Positions 1-11,759 of a DNA stretch of 64,000 bases are shown one piece after another. A model generated the notes under the pieces. The model made no database searches, was not told where the DNA came from, and worked only from the letters and a program-made list of their open reading frames with translations. The stretch comes from Burkholderiaceae bacterium (lineage in GTDB: Bacteria; Pseudomonadota; Gammaproteobacteria; Burkholderiales; Burkholderiaceae_E), in contig JAOSJU010000001.1 in the NCBI GenBank assembly GCA_027493945.1, forward strand, positions 3,530,484 through 3,594,483, read 5' to 3'. The position numbers were made by a program, and so were the translations under genes. The first letter of the stretch is position 1, and every line of letters begins with the position of its first letter.

Positions 1-12
1 CGCGATTCGGGC

Positions 13-18
13 TATAAT
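13..18 (+). promoter_or_regulatory. Candidate -10 box upstream of rpsO
   Basis: A perfect TATAAT lies 112 bp before the rpsO start. The matching -35 position would fall outside the window, so only half the promoter can be seen. The stretch between this box and rpsO holds no other recognisable gene. Confidence 0.45.
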
Positions 19-129
19 CTTCCGTTTTCCGCCCCTCTTCGGCGCTTTTCTGGAGCCGGCGTGGCGGAACAGGCACGGCATCGCAACCCGGCGATGCCGC
101 AAGTGGAAGTCTCTTCTCAGGGGAAACTC

Positions 130-399
130 ATGGCTGTCGCCAACATCGACAAGGCGAAGATCGTCGCCGACTACCAGCGCGGCGCGAAGGACACCGGCTC
201 GCCCGAGGTCCAGGTCGCGCTGCTCACCGCTCGCATCGTCGAGCTGACCGAGCACTTCAAGGTCCACGCGAAAGACCACCATTCGCGCCGCGGCCTGCTG
301 AAGATGGTCAGCCGCCGCCGCAAGCTGCTCGACTACCTGAAGGGCACGAGCCCTTCGAGTTACAAGGCGCTGATCGAGCGACTCGGCCTGCGCGGCTGA
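130..399 (+). CDS. rpsO: 30S ribosomal protein S15
   Basis: The 89-residue product is the S15 primary 16S rRNA-binding protein of the small subunit. It shows the family features in order: N-terminal helix, the [15 protein letters not shown] segment, the [21 protein letters not shown] rRNA-binding core, and the end [10 protein letters not shown]. Length is exactly typical. I chose the ATG at 130 because it gives the usual MAVANIDK-like start; an in-frame GTG at 61 only adds residues unlike S15. It is followed by a hairpin and then pnp, the classic rpsO-pnp order. Confidence 0.97.
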   Translation: MAVANIDKAKIVADYQRGAKDTGSPEVQVALLTARIVELTEHFKVHAKDHHSRRGLLKMVSRRRKLLDYLKGTSPSSYKALIERLGLRG

Positions 400-411
400 C
401 GAAACGGATCC

Positions 412-446
412 GAAACCCGCAAGCGAACCTTGCGGGTTTCTTGTTT
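412..446 (+). terminator. Hairpin terminator/attenuator between rpsO and pnp
   Basis: A perfect 12-bp stem (412-423 with 429-440) encloses a 5-nt loop and is followed by a T-rich tail TTGTTT. It is a canonical Rho-independent signal. Because pnp starts only 15 bp later, it probably attenuates rather than fully ends transcription, as in other rpsO-pnp operons. Confidence 0.85.
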
Positions 447-460
447 CGAAAGGAATCAAA

Positions 461-2588
<2,128 letters not shown>

Positions 2589-4267
2589 TCAGGCGGGCTC
2601 CCAGCGCGACGACCGCTCGTCCAGGGTCGCGCGCTTCTCGTCGCGCAGCTTGAGCAGGTGCGCGGTGAGCGAGCGCGTCGCCACCGGATACAGAATCGGG
2701 TCGACGTCGTCGTAGGCGAGCTTCACCAGTTCGGCAAGCGTGCCCCCCCCCAGCCGATCGAGCGCCTCGACGACCTTGGCCTCGCGCGCCATGCGGTGCG
2801 CGATCAGCCGCGCGATCTCGGTCTTCGCGCGAGCGATCACGTGGCCGTGCGCCGGCAGGATGTACTCGAACGGCTCGGCGGTCAGCCGCTCCAGGGAAGC
2901 CACATACGCGCGCATGTCGCCGTCGGGCGGATCGACCACGGTGGTCGACCCGTTCAGGATGTGGTCGCCGGAAAACAGCAGGCCGTCCTCCTCGAGCAGC
3001 AGGCACACGTGATGCTCGGCGTGGCCCGGCGTGTGCAGCACGCGCAGCGCCGAGTCGCCCACGCGCAGGCGCGCGCCGTCTTCGAGCGTCTCGTCGGGCC
3101 TGAAGGCCCAGGCGGGATTGAAATGCGGCCCGCTCGGGCGGCCCACGATCCGCGCGCCCGTGCGCTGCTGCAGCGGCGCGGCGCCGGGCGCGTGATCGGG
3201 GTGCGCATGCGTGCAGACGATCGTCTTCAGTCCGTCGCCCACGAAAGCGGCGATGCGGTCGATGTGCGCGGGGTCGTCGGGGCCCGGGTCGATCACCAGC
3301 CAGTCGCCCGGGGCGCCCACCATATAGGTGTTGGTGCCCGGCCCGGTCATCCGGCCCGCGTTTGGCGCAGTGAGCCGATGCACGTGCCGCAGCAGCGGCA
3401 CCACGCGCTCGGACTGCCAGTCGAGCGAATGTTCGACATAGCTGCCGTCGGGGCTGACCAGTTCCAGTTCGCCGAACGGCAGGTCTTCGTCGCCGAAACG
3501 CTCGATGCGCCCGCGCAAGCGCCCGCCGCGCGAGGTGGAGATCTTCACCTGCGGCTGCCCGGTCGTATGGTCGATGATCTCGTCGACGCTGCCGAAGCGC
3601 TGCAGCCGACGCAGCGTGCGAGCCGTGGGAAACATCAGCTCGAAGCCGCCTTCCGCATGGCGGGCCGGGCCCTCGGCCGGCGTCACCCAGGTGGGCTCGA
3701 ACTGTTCGCTCTCGTCGGCAATCGGCTCCTGGTGCTCGGGCATGCGCGCGACGAAGAAGCGCGCGTCGAAGCGTTTCGGCAGGTCGCCGTCGGTGATCCA
3801 GCGGCTGAGCCAGTGAAGCTCGTCCAGCGCCGGGGCGCAGCTCATGCGTGGCAATCTGCCCCAGCAGGTCGGCGTCGTGTCGACGATCCAGCCGGCGAGC
3901 GAGCGCCGCGAGCGATGCCGCGCCGCCGCGGCCGCGCGCGAGCAGGATGCCGAGTTCCTCGAACGCCTCGCGCACCGCGGCGGTTGCGTACGACAGGAGT
4001 TCCTCGTCCTGGTCGCGGCGAGCATGGGCGAGTTCGCGCGCCAGCGGCGAGGTGTCGCGTGGGTCGAGCACCCCGCCGGGAAAGACGTAGGCGCCGGGGC
4101 CGAACGCGGCCGTCGCCGAGCGCCGCGTCATCAGCACCTGCGGGCCCTCGTCGGTGTCGCGCAGCAGCAGGATCGTCGCCGCGGGGCGGGGAACTACCGG
4201 TTGGTACGAACCGCGTAGCCGTTTCTCGGGTCGCACGTTCGTCAAGGCTGCGTCCTTTCGGCGCGCG

Positions 4268-4284
<17 letters not shown>
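2589..4284 (-). CDS. NUDIX hydrolase / metallo-beta-lactamase-fold hydrolase fusion, frameshifted
   Basis: The N-terminal part (about residues 20-190) carries a NUDIX box, with [15 protein letters not shown] matching the REx2EE core. The C-terminal part is an MBL-fold hydrolase with [10 protein letters not shown], the [12 protein letters not shown] and SGDHIL metal-binding motifs, and a C-terminal helical tail of the LACTB2 type. The two halves lie in different frames. One extra base in the run at 3832-3835 explains this, and repair gives about 564 residues. The ATG at 4284 overlaps the end of the upstream enoyl-CoA hydratase, suggesting co-transcription with the acyl-CoA genes. NUDIX domains of this kind may act on CoA or nucleotide derivatives; the real substrate is unknown. 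Confidence 0.8.
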
Positions 4285-5074
<790 letters not shown>

Positions 5075-5088
5075 TGCGGTTTCGTCTC

Positions 5089-7351
5089 CTACAGCGGCGT
5101 GTCTTGCCCGGCGTGCTTCGACAGCAGCTCCGGGGGCGCGAAGCGCTCGCCGTAGCGCTGCGCGAGCTCCTGCGCGCGCGCGGCGAAAGCGCGTGCGCCG
5201 ACGTGATTGACGAACTGGATCGTGCCGCCGGTCCAGGCAGGGAAGCCCCAGCCGAAGATCGAGCCGATGTTGGCGTCGCGCGTGGATTCGAGCACGCCTT
5301 CCTGCAGGCAGCGAATCGTCTCGATCGCCTGCACGTAGAGCATGCGCTCCTTGATGTCTTCGAAGGGGATCGAACGGCCGCCGCGCTCGAAAACCTTCAG
5401 GCCCGGCCACAGCGTCTTCTCGCCATGCTCCGGGTAGTCGTAGAAGCCGCCGCCGTGCGCGCGGCCCATCCGCTTGAACCCATGCGCCATCTTCTCGAGC
5501 ACGTAGACCGCGGACTCGGGAACGCGGCGGCTCTTCACCTTGTGCGCGTGCCGATGGCCATGTTCGTGACCGTGGTCGTGGCCGCAGGCGTGCTCGTGCG
5601 GGTGGTGCTCGTGGCCATGGCCCTGACCGTGCTCGTGCGCATGCTCGTGCTCCTGTCGCTCGCGCTCCAGGTCGGCCAGTTCCTGGTGCAGCACGTCGTC
5701 GGCCAGTTTCAACGAGACCTCGTCGAGCACCGCCAGCGGTCCGACCGGCATCCCGATCTGCCATCCGGCGTTTTCCACCACCGCGGCAGGCACGCCTTCT
5801 CCGAGCAGCGCCATGCCTTCGTTGACGAAAGTGCCGAACACCCTGCTGGTATAGAAGCCGCGTGCGTCGTTGACGACGATCGGCGTCTTGCCGATCTGCA
5901 GCACGAAATCGAACGCCTTCGCCGAGGGTCTCGGCCGACGTGCGCTTGCCCTTGATGATCTCCACCAGTTGCATGCGGTCGACGGGTGAGAAGAAGTGCA
6001 GGCCGATGAACTGCCCGGGGCGTTTCGACGCCTCGGCCAACCCGGTGATCGGCAGCGTGGAGGTGTTCGATGCGACGACCGCGCCGGCATCGAGCACCGC
6101 CTCGGCCTCGCGCGTCACCTGCGCCTTCAAGTCGCGATTCTCGAACACCGCCTCGATCACCCGGTCGCAGTTCGACAGATCGGCGTTCTCGGCGCTCGGC
6201 GTGATCGCCGCGAGCACTTTTTCGGCGTCGGCCGCCGAGGTGCGCCCCTTCTCGACGCGCTTGGCAAGAAGCCGCGCCGAGTACGCCTTTCCCTTTTCGG
6301 CCTGCGCGACGTCCACGTCCTTCAGCACGCACGGCACGCTGCGGCTGGCGCATGCCCATGCGATGCCGGCGCCCATCATTCCTGCTCCGAGGATGCCGAC
6401 GCGCCCGGCGCGCCAGCGCGGCGGGCCGGCCGGGCGGCTCTTGCCGGCCTTCACCTCGTTCAGCTGGAAGAACAGCGTCCCGATCATGTTCTTCGCGACC
6501 TGGCCGGTGACGAGCCGGGTCATGTAGCGGGATTCGATGCGCATCGCGGTATCGAAGTCCACCTGCGCGCTCTCGACCGCGGCGGCGAGGATCGCCTCGG
6601 GCGCCGGGAAATTGCCGCGCGTCTGCTGGCGAAGGATGGCCGGCGCGATCGGAAGCACGCCTGCGACCGCAGGGCTCGACGGCGTGCCGCCCGGAATCTT
6701 GTGTTTGGGATCGTCCCATGGCTGGCGCGCGTCGGGGTGCGCGTCGATCCAGGCGCGCGCGCTCGCGAGCAGTTCCTCGCGATCGCGGGCCAGCCCGTCG
6801 ACGAGGCCCATCGAGCGCGCCTTGGCGGGCGCGACGCGGCGCCCTTCGCTCAGGAATGGAAGCGCGCTCTGAAGACCGAGCAGCCGCACCGTCTTCACCA
6901 CGCCGCCGGCGCCCGGCAGCAATCCGAGCGTTACCTCGGGAAAACCGATCTCGATCGAAGGGTCGTCGATGCACAGTCGTGCATGGCACGACAAGGCAAT
7001 CTCCAGGCCTCCGCCCAGCGCGCTGCCGTTGATCGCGGCGACCACCGGCCGCCCCAGCTTCTCGATGCGGCGCAGGCAGGCCTTCATCGCCTCGAGCTCA
7101 TGGAAGAACTCCGCGGCGTCCTCGGCGCGCACCGCCATCAGCGCGTTCAGGTCGCCGCCCGCGAAGAACGTCCGCTTGGCTGAAGCGAAGATCACCCCCC
7201 GGATCTGCTCCCGCTCGGCCTCGAGCCGATCGACGACTTCCCGCAAGTCGGCCCGGAAGGCCGCATTCATCGTGTTGACCGGCTGGTCGGGGGCATCGAG
7301 AAGCAGCGTCACGACGCCGTGGGCGTCCTTCTCGTAGCGGATGCTGGACAT
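5089..7351 (-). CDS. FadB-like enoyl-CoA hydratase/3-hydroxyacyl-CoA dehydrogenase with a His-rich insert, frameshifted
   Basis: This bifunctional beta-oxidation enzyme has an N-terminal crotonase domain (about 1-220, AINGSALGGGLEIALSC), an NAD-binding domain (VGILGAGMMGAGIAWACA, near 325) and C-terminal 3HCDH domains (NDARGFYTSRV; GGGFYDYPEHG). One extra base near 5930 splits it; repair gives about 753 residues. The ATG at 7351 starts MSSIRYEKDAHG. Unusually, a segment of about 39 residues (5541-5655, residues near 565-603) contains 17 histidines, inserted between the two C-terminal HADH repeats. The enoyl-CoA hydratase follows 14 bp downstream. The His-rich tract suggests metal binding or a flexible linker, but its role is unknown. 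Confidence 0.88.
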
Positions 7352-7495
7352 GCGGTCTCCGGGCGGCGGGAATGATCGGAAGCGTCCAATCATAAACCGT
7401 CGGAGGCGCACGCCCGCCGGCACGGCGAAGAGGTAGCCGGACGGCAGGACGGCGTGGAGGACGCAGGCGTGGCAGCCGACGCGCCCGGCCCGCGA

Positions 7496-10491
7496 TCAGA
7501 TCGGGATCGTGATCCGGCGGGACACGCTGCGTGGAGCGGCAGCGCTGCCCGTGATGATCTCCGCGGTCTCGCGGTCGTGCACCAGCGTGACCGAGTTGGA
7601 GACCGCGAGCAAGCGCTCGCGATCCAGGGGGCGGCAGATGCCGTAGCCCTGCGCGTAGTCCACCTGCAGGTCGATCAGAGACTTGACGATCGCCGCGTTC
7701 TCGGCCCATTCGGCCACGCAGCCCATGCCGAGCTCGTGCGCGAGGTCGACCACGGCGCGGGTGATCGCGTAGTTCTCGCGGTTCTCGTTCACGTCGCGGA
7801 TGAAGTTGCCGTCGATCTTCACCAGGTCGCCGGGAAGCTCCTTGAGGTAGCTGAACGACGTGTAGCCGGCGCCGAAATCGTCCAGCGCAACCATCGCCCC
7901 GAACGACTTGATCCGGTCGACGAAGCGGCGCGTGGTCTTCCAGGTCGTACAGGGCCACGCTTTCGGTGATCTCGAAACAGATTTTCCGTGCCGATTCGGA
8001 GTGCGCCCGGATCAGCGCGATCGCGTCCTGCAGGAACTTCTCGTCGTTCAGCGATGCGCCGCTCAGGTTCAGGGTGCAGAAGTCGACGTTGTCGCGGTGG
8101 CCGGGCTGCGAGTCGAACCATTCGAGCGTGCTGCGCAGCACCCAGCGGTCGATCTGGGTCATCAGGCCGTTGCGCTCCGCAGCCGGAATGAAGCGTGCCG
8201 GCGGAAGAACCTTGCCGCTGGCGTCGCGCATCCGGATCAAAGTCTCGTAGCAGAGCGCCGACTCCGGATTGCGCAGCGAGACGATCGGCTGCAGCTGCAT
8301 GAAGAAGCTCTCGACCGGCAGGCGCTCCTTCATGCCCGCGACGAGCTTGATCTCGTCGAGATATTCGACCAGTGCGGCACTGGTTGCGTCATAGGTGACG
8401 ACGGTCGCGCCTCCCGATGCCTTCGCCTCGCGGCACGCCCGGTCGCTCGCGGTGAGCGCATCGGCAGGGCGCATGTCCTCGAGGATCCGGATCACGCCGA
8501 TGCTCGCCGTGACGTTGAAGGCCTTGTCCTGGTACTGGTACGCACGGTCGCTCAGTTCGCTGCGCAGCTTCTCGCACAGGGTGCGGGCGGCCTCGAGCGA
8601 CAGCCCGTCCATGATGACCACCAGTTCGTCGCCGCCAACGCGCGCCGCCAGGTGCGGCGGCCTGATCACTTCGCGCACGCGGGTCGCCATCTGGCGCAGG
8701 ATCTGGTCGCCGGCGGCGTGCCCGAACAGGTCGTTCACCAGCTTGAAGCGGTCGAGGTCGACGTAGGCCAGGCACACGGGACGATCCCCCGAGGAGCCGA
8801 TGGCCTTCAGCAGGTGCAGTTCGAAGCCGCGCCGGTTCAACAGCCCGGTCAACGAATCGTGGTCGACCAGGAACTTGAGCTGGCCTTCAGCGTCCTTGCG
8901 CGCGGTGATGTCCTCGATCCACCCTTCGTACCGGTTGGTCTTGCGCACCGCCCGGACGTGGACCCAGCGCCGCTTGCCGTCGGCTCGAACGATCGCGAGC
9001 TCGGTATCCATCATCCGGTTGCTGGCCGTCGACTCCTTGACCGCCTTCAGGGCTTCGGAACTGGTGAGTTCGACCCAGCTCGACCCGATCTTCGAATGAT
9101 TACGCCCGACGTCCTTGAACATCTCGGCGAAAGTCGGGTTGTGCTCGATGATGACTCCGTCGGGCTTCATCGAAAAGATGCCGACGGGCATCGCGTTGTA
9201 GTTCTCGCGGAAGCGCTGGAGGGCGCTGACGGCGCTGTGTTGGGCGGAGATGCGGGCTGTTCGTTCGAGTTGAAGCTTCGCGGCGAGAGCGATCCCAACC
9301 AGCACCGCAGCGGATATTGCCGCGACCTGACTGTTCATCACTTTGGTGAGCGAGCTTGGATACCCAAGCGTGTTGATGATTTCCCCAAACATGCCGAGCC
9401 CTGTCACGAACCGAGGACAGGGCGTACCAGACGGCAACTGGCGACGCATCTCGGCGCAGGATCTTAACTAGGAAGAAGAAGATGGCGATTGTTGTTGCGA
9501 CACCAAGTGTCCAAATGAAGATGATGCTGGCGTGAGCTGGAATCACGAGGCTGAGGACAGCAGTCAGCAGGTACGTCCCATAGAGACAAGGCAGAACAAA
9601 CGATGCCCGATCGGCTTGGAGCCGCCGGCCAAACAACTCTTGAAACAAAGCGAGCGTCAGTACCAGATGCAGGAGAAGGGTGAGATTCTTGACGATCGGA
9701 ACGAGTTCCGCATCGATGGCCCAGCCGATCCACTTGAGGTCCCAGCCGAAATTGAATCCGGCAATTCGCAGACTTGTGACCAGTAGCGCCGCCAAGAGAA
9801 AGAATGTCTTGTCGCGATTGAGAAGGGACACAATGGCGCCAAAGACTGCGAGACCTAGCATTCCGCCGAAGAGAAGGCCTCCGAGCCGATCGGACGAGAC
9901 AAGATGGCTGGCGAAGGTCTGTCCGCTCTGGAGGACGATCTGAGGCTTGACGACTGATTCGCCTCGCAGCCGCCCTACGAGCCGCACATGTCCGTTGGTG
10001 GTCTTGAGGCCGTCGAACGCGATTCCGCTGCGTGTTTCCGTGACGCGTATGGGCTTGGCTACGGGGGGGCTCATGGTGCCCGGCAGGGTGTCGAGTTGCC
10101 AGAATGCGGCGTTGCTTCCGCGAAGTTGGCGCAGCTCAATGGAGATCTCTGAGACGGATGGGCTTACGTTGACGTCCAGCGACGTCCAGAACATTCCTTC
10201 TGGAGTAAGCCCGCGACTGGACTTGACATGCGCAGTTGTCGCGGAGAATTGGGCGATGGCCGTATCGACCGAGGTGTCGGGATTTCGCTCTGGAAGATAG
10301 CGCAATGACACCGTGCCACTGAGCTCCTCGGAAATACTTTGAGAAACTAGGAGCCCAGCTGAAATGAACCCGAGAAGAATCGCCGTCGAGGCCGCGAGCA
10401 TCTTCATCATGTGAAGAGGCCCCGATGTGCCTCTAAGCGCCCGCGAGAAGTACGCCCCTCGGTGGCTCAGAGCTCGCGCAATCGACATCAC
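7496..10491 (-). CDS. 7TM-type membrane sensor - PAS - GGDEF - EAL cyclic-di-GMP protein, two frameshifts
   Basis: An N-terminal TM helix (after MMKMLAA) and a periplasmic beta-rich domain lead into about seven TM helices (starting SDRLGGLLFGGMLGLAVFG), like 7TMR-DISM receptors. Then come a PAS domain, a GGDEF domain (RVGGDELVVI) and an EAL domain with YETLIRM, FEITES, ALDDFGAGYTSF and VKIDGNF, so phosphodiesterase residues look intact. Two extra bases (about 9409 and 7935) break the frame; repair gives 997 residues. The GTG at 10491 has an AGGGAG Shine-Dalgarno. GC jumps from under 50% in the sensor half to about 70% in the catalytic half. The FeeM-like gene lies upstream on the same strand. 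Confidence 0.85.
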
Positions 10492-10502
10492 CTATGTTTC
10501 TC

Positions 10503-10520
10503 CCTTGCTTGGTAGCAAGG
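10503..10520 (-). promoter_or_regulatory. Small hairpin overlapping the ribosome binding site of the GGDEF-EAL gene
   Basis: CCTTGC and GCAAGG pair across a 6-nt loop just upstream of the start at 10491. The 3' arm on the transcribed strand partly overlaps the AGGGAG Shine-Dalgarno, so folding could lower translation. A 6-bp stem is weak, and this is only suggestive. Confidence 0.25.
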
Positions 10521-10590
10521 ATTGGGGTAACCGGCTATCTACTGGGCCGCATGCCGACGAAAGGCGGAATGCGTGGCCTCAATGGGTCGC

Positions 10591-10606
10591 GTTGCAAAGT
10601 TGCAAC
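10591..10606. promoter_or_regulatory. Perfect inverted repeat between the synthase gene and the GGDEF-EAL gene
   Basis: GTTGCAA and TTGCAAC form perfect 7-bp arms with a 2-bp spacer, 100 bp upstream of the GGDEF-EAL start. This looks like a transcription factor operator. The 168-bp gap between 10492 and 10659 shows no gene otherwise. Confidence 0.4.
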
Positions 10607-10659
10607 ACGACCACATACCGCGCCAAACCGTCTGGCCCGATGAGCATCGGCCCTCGAGG

Positions 10660-11463
10660 TCAGATCACAGGGACGTCAAATGTCATTCCTGTCGCACGCC
10701 TCGTCGGTCCGCCATTGCGCCGCGTTGCGCGGCTATTCGCCCATGCGCCGCTGACTGAATCGAAGATTCGAATGTCTTCGTGTATCTGGTTGCACATGAA
10801 ATCGTAGAGCGGGTGGTTCGTCTCGCGCCAACATTGCTCCGCGGTCCGCACGTTGAATCCAAGGAGGCGGGTGGCTATTCCCATAGATGAGGGCAAAGTC
10901 ACCATTCGTCCGTCGGCGAACACGTCCTCGAACTGGAGATTGACGTAGTCGCGATCGCGGGGTGGGATGCCAGTGACCATGATCCATTCGATCTGTCGGG
11001 CCAGACAGTACCGGTAAAGGGCTTTGAACAGCGCCAGCTTCACTTGGGCGCCGGATTTCCCACCGACAACACCCAAACGCGAGACATGTGCAATGCTGTG
11101 CCCCTGGAACTTCTGGGGCAACGTCAACTCCCTCTCGAACTCCGTAGGGCTATGGATATTCGTATGAATCCGCAGCGTTCCGACTGGGGCGAGCGTTTCC
11201 TTCGATTCCGCGAGAAGAACAATGCTGTCTCTGTCGCCGTCCTCAGATTCGGCGTTGCCCAATACGCGCGCCAAGGACGGAAGGTGCCCGGAATATGCGA
11301 TGGTCCTGACATTCAGGGCGCGCGTCAGTTGATCATCTGTCCTGACCAACCGGATGGTGAACGGCAGGGGTATGGGTCGCGGGCGGCGATTGTCGGGCTG
11401 GATTGAGATCTGACTGAACGACATTGGCGCGTTCTGGGTGTTCGTGGCAAGCGATTTGGGCAT
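10660..11463 (-). CDS. FeeM-like N-acyl amino acid synthase / autoinducer-synthase-like GNAT-fold protein
   Basis: The 267-residue soluble protein matches the N-acyl amino acid synthase FeeM type, which is structurally akin to LuxI acyl-homoserine lactone synthases. FeeM-type enzymes join an acyl chain from acyl-ACP or acyl-CoA to an amine. Visible features are VRTIAYSGH near the N-terminus, VGTLRIHTNIHSP (central beta strand), ELTLPQKF, VSRLGVVGGKSG followed by VKLALFKALYRYCL, and the C-terminal HPLYDFMCNQIHEDI. The ATG at 11463 has an AAGG Shine-Dalgarno 7 nt upstream. The gene sits wholly in a 47-50% GC stretch, between a membrane GGDEF-EAL protein and a membrane histidine kinase. Substrate and product cannot be read from sequence. 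A plain acetyltransferase is the main alternative. Confidence 0.68.
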   Translation of the reverse strand: MPKSLATNTQNAPMSFSQISIQPDNRRPRPIPLPFTIRLVRTDDQLTRALNVRTIAYSGHLPSLARVLGNAESEDGDRDSIVLLAESKETLAPVGTLRIHTNIHSPTEFERELTLPQKFQGHSIAHVSRLGVVGGKSGAQVKLALFKALYRYCLARQIEWIMVTGIPPRDRDYVNLQFEDVFADGRMVTLPSSMGIATRLLGFNVRTAEQCWRETNHPLYDFMCNQIHEDIRIFDSVSGAWANSRATRRNGGPTRRATGMTFDVPVI

Positions 11464-11759
11464 CGAATAACCTTGACCATCTGGCCTATAGACAAGCAGC
11501 TACCCTCTCTAGTCTGATTCTGCTGGGTGAGGCGACGAGAGTAAAGCTTGGTGTTGTTTCGCCCCTTCGTCTCATGGCCTCAGAGTCGCCCGGCGAACTC
11601 CTTCTGAAAGGTTGGGCCACTCGAAGAGCGACTTCTCTCGGCGCCGGGGGCAATATTCATCTACAGGCCTGAGTCTGACCCAGATGAGGATGTCGACAGG
11701 AGGAGTGAAGTTGGTGCGGAACAGATTCAAACGCGGCTAAGACGGGTGGGTGAGGAACG
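11464..11759. other. Divergent intergenic region of the signalling locus
   Basis: These 296 bp separate the synthase (minus) from the histidine kinase (plus) and must hold both promoters. The region is low in GC (28 of 60 bases are G or C at 11461-11520). I see no gene, no convincing -35/-10 pair and no strong palindrome. GAGGA just before 11760 is the kinase ribosome binding site. Confidence 0.5.

Noticed and set aside
61-129. A longer rpsO starting at GTG 61
   Set aside because: The extra 23 residues do not resemble S15, and the ATG at 130 gives a standard-length protein.
5521-5680. Tandem DNA repeat or CRISPR-like array
   Set aside because: The repetitive look comes from alternating His, Glu and Gly codons in one protein; there are no constant repeat-spacer units. 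I saw no CRISPR array anywhere in the window.
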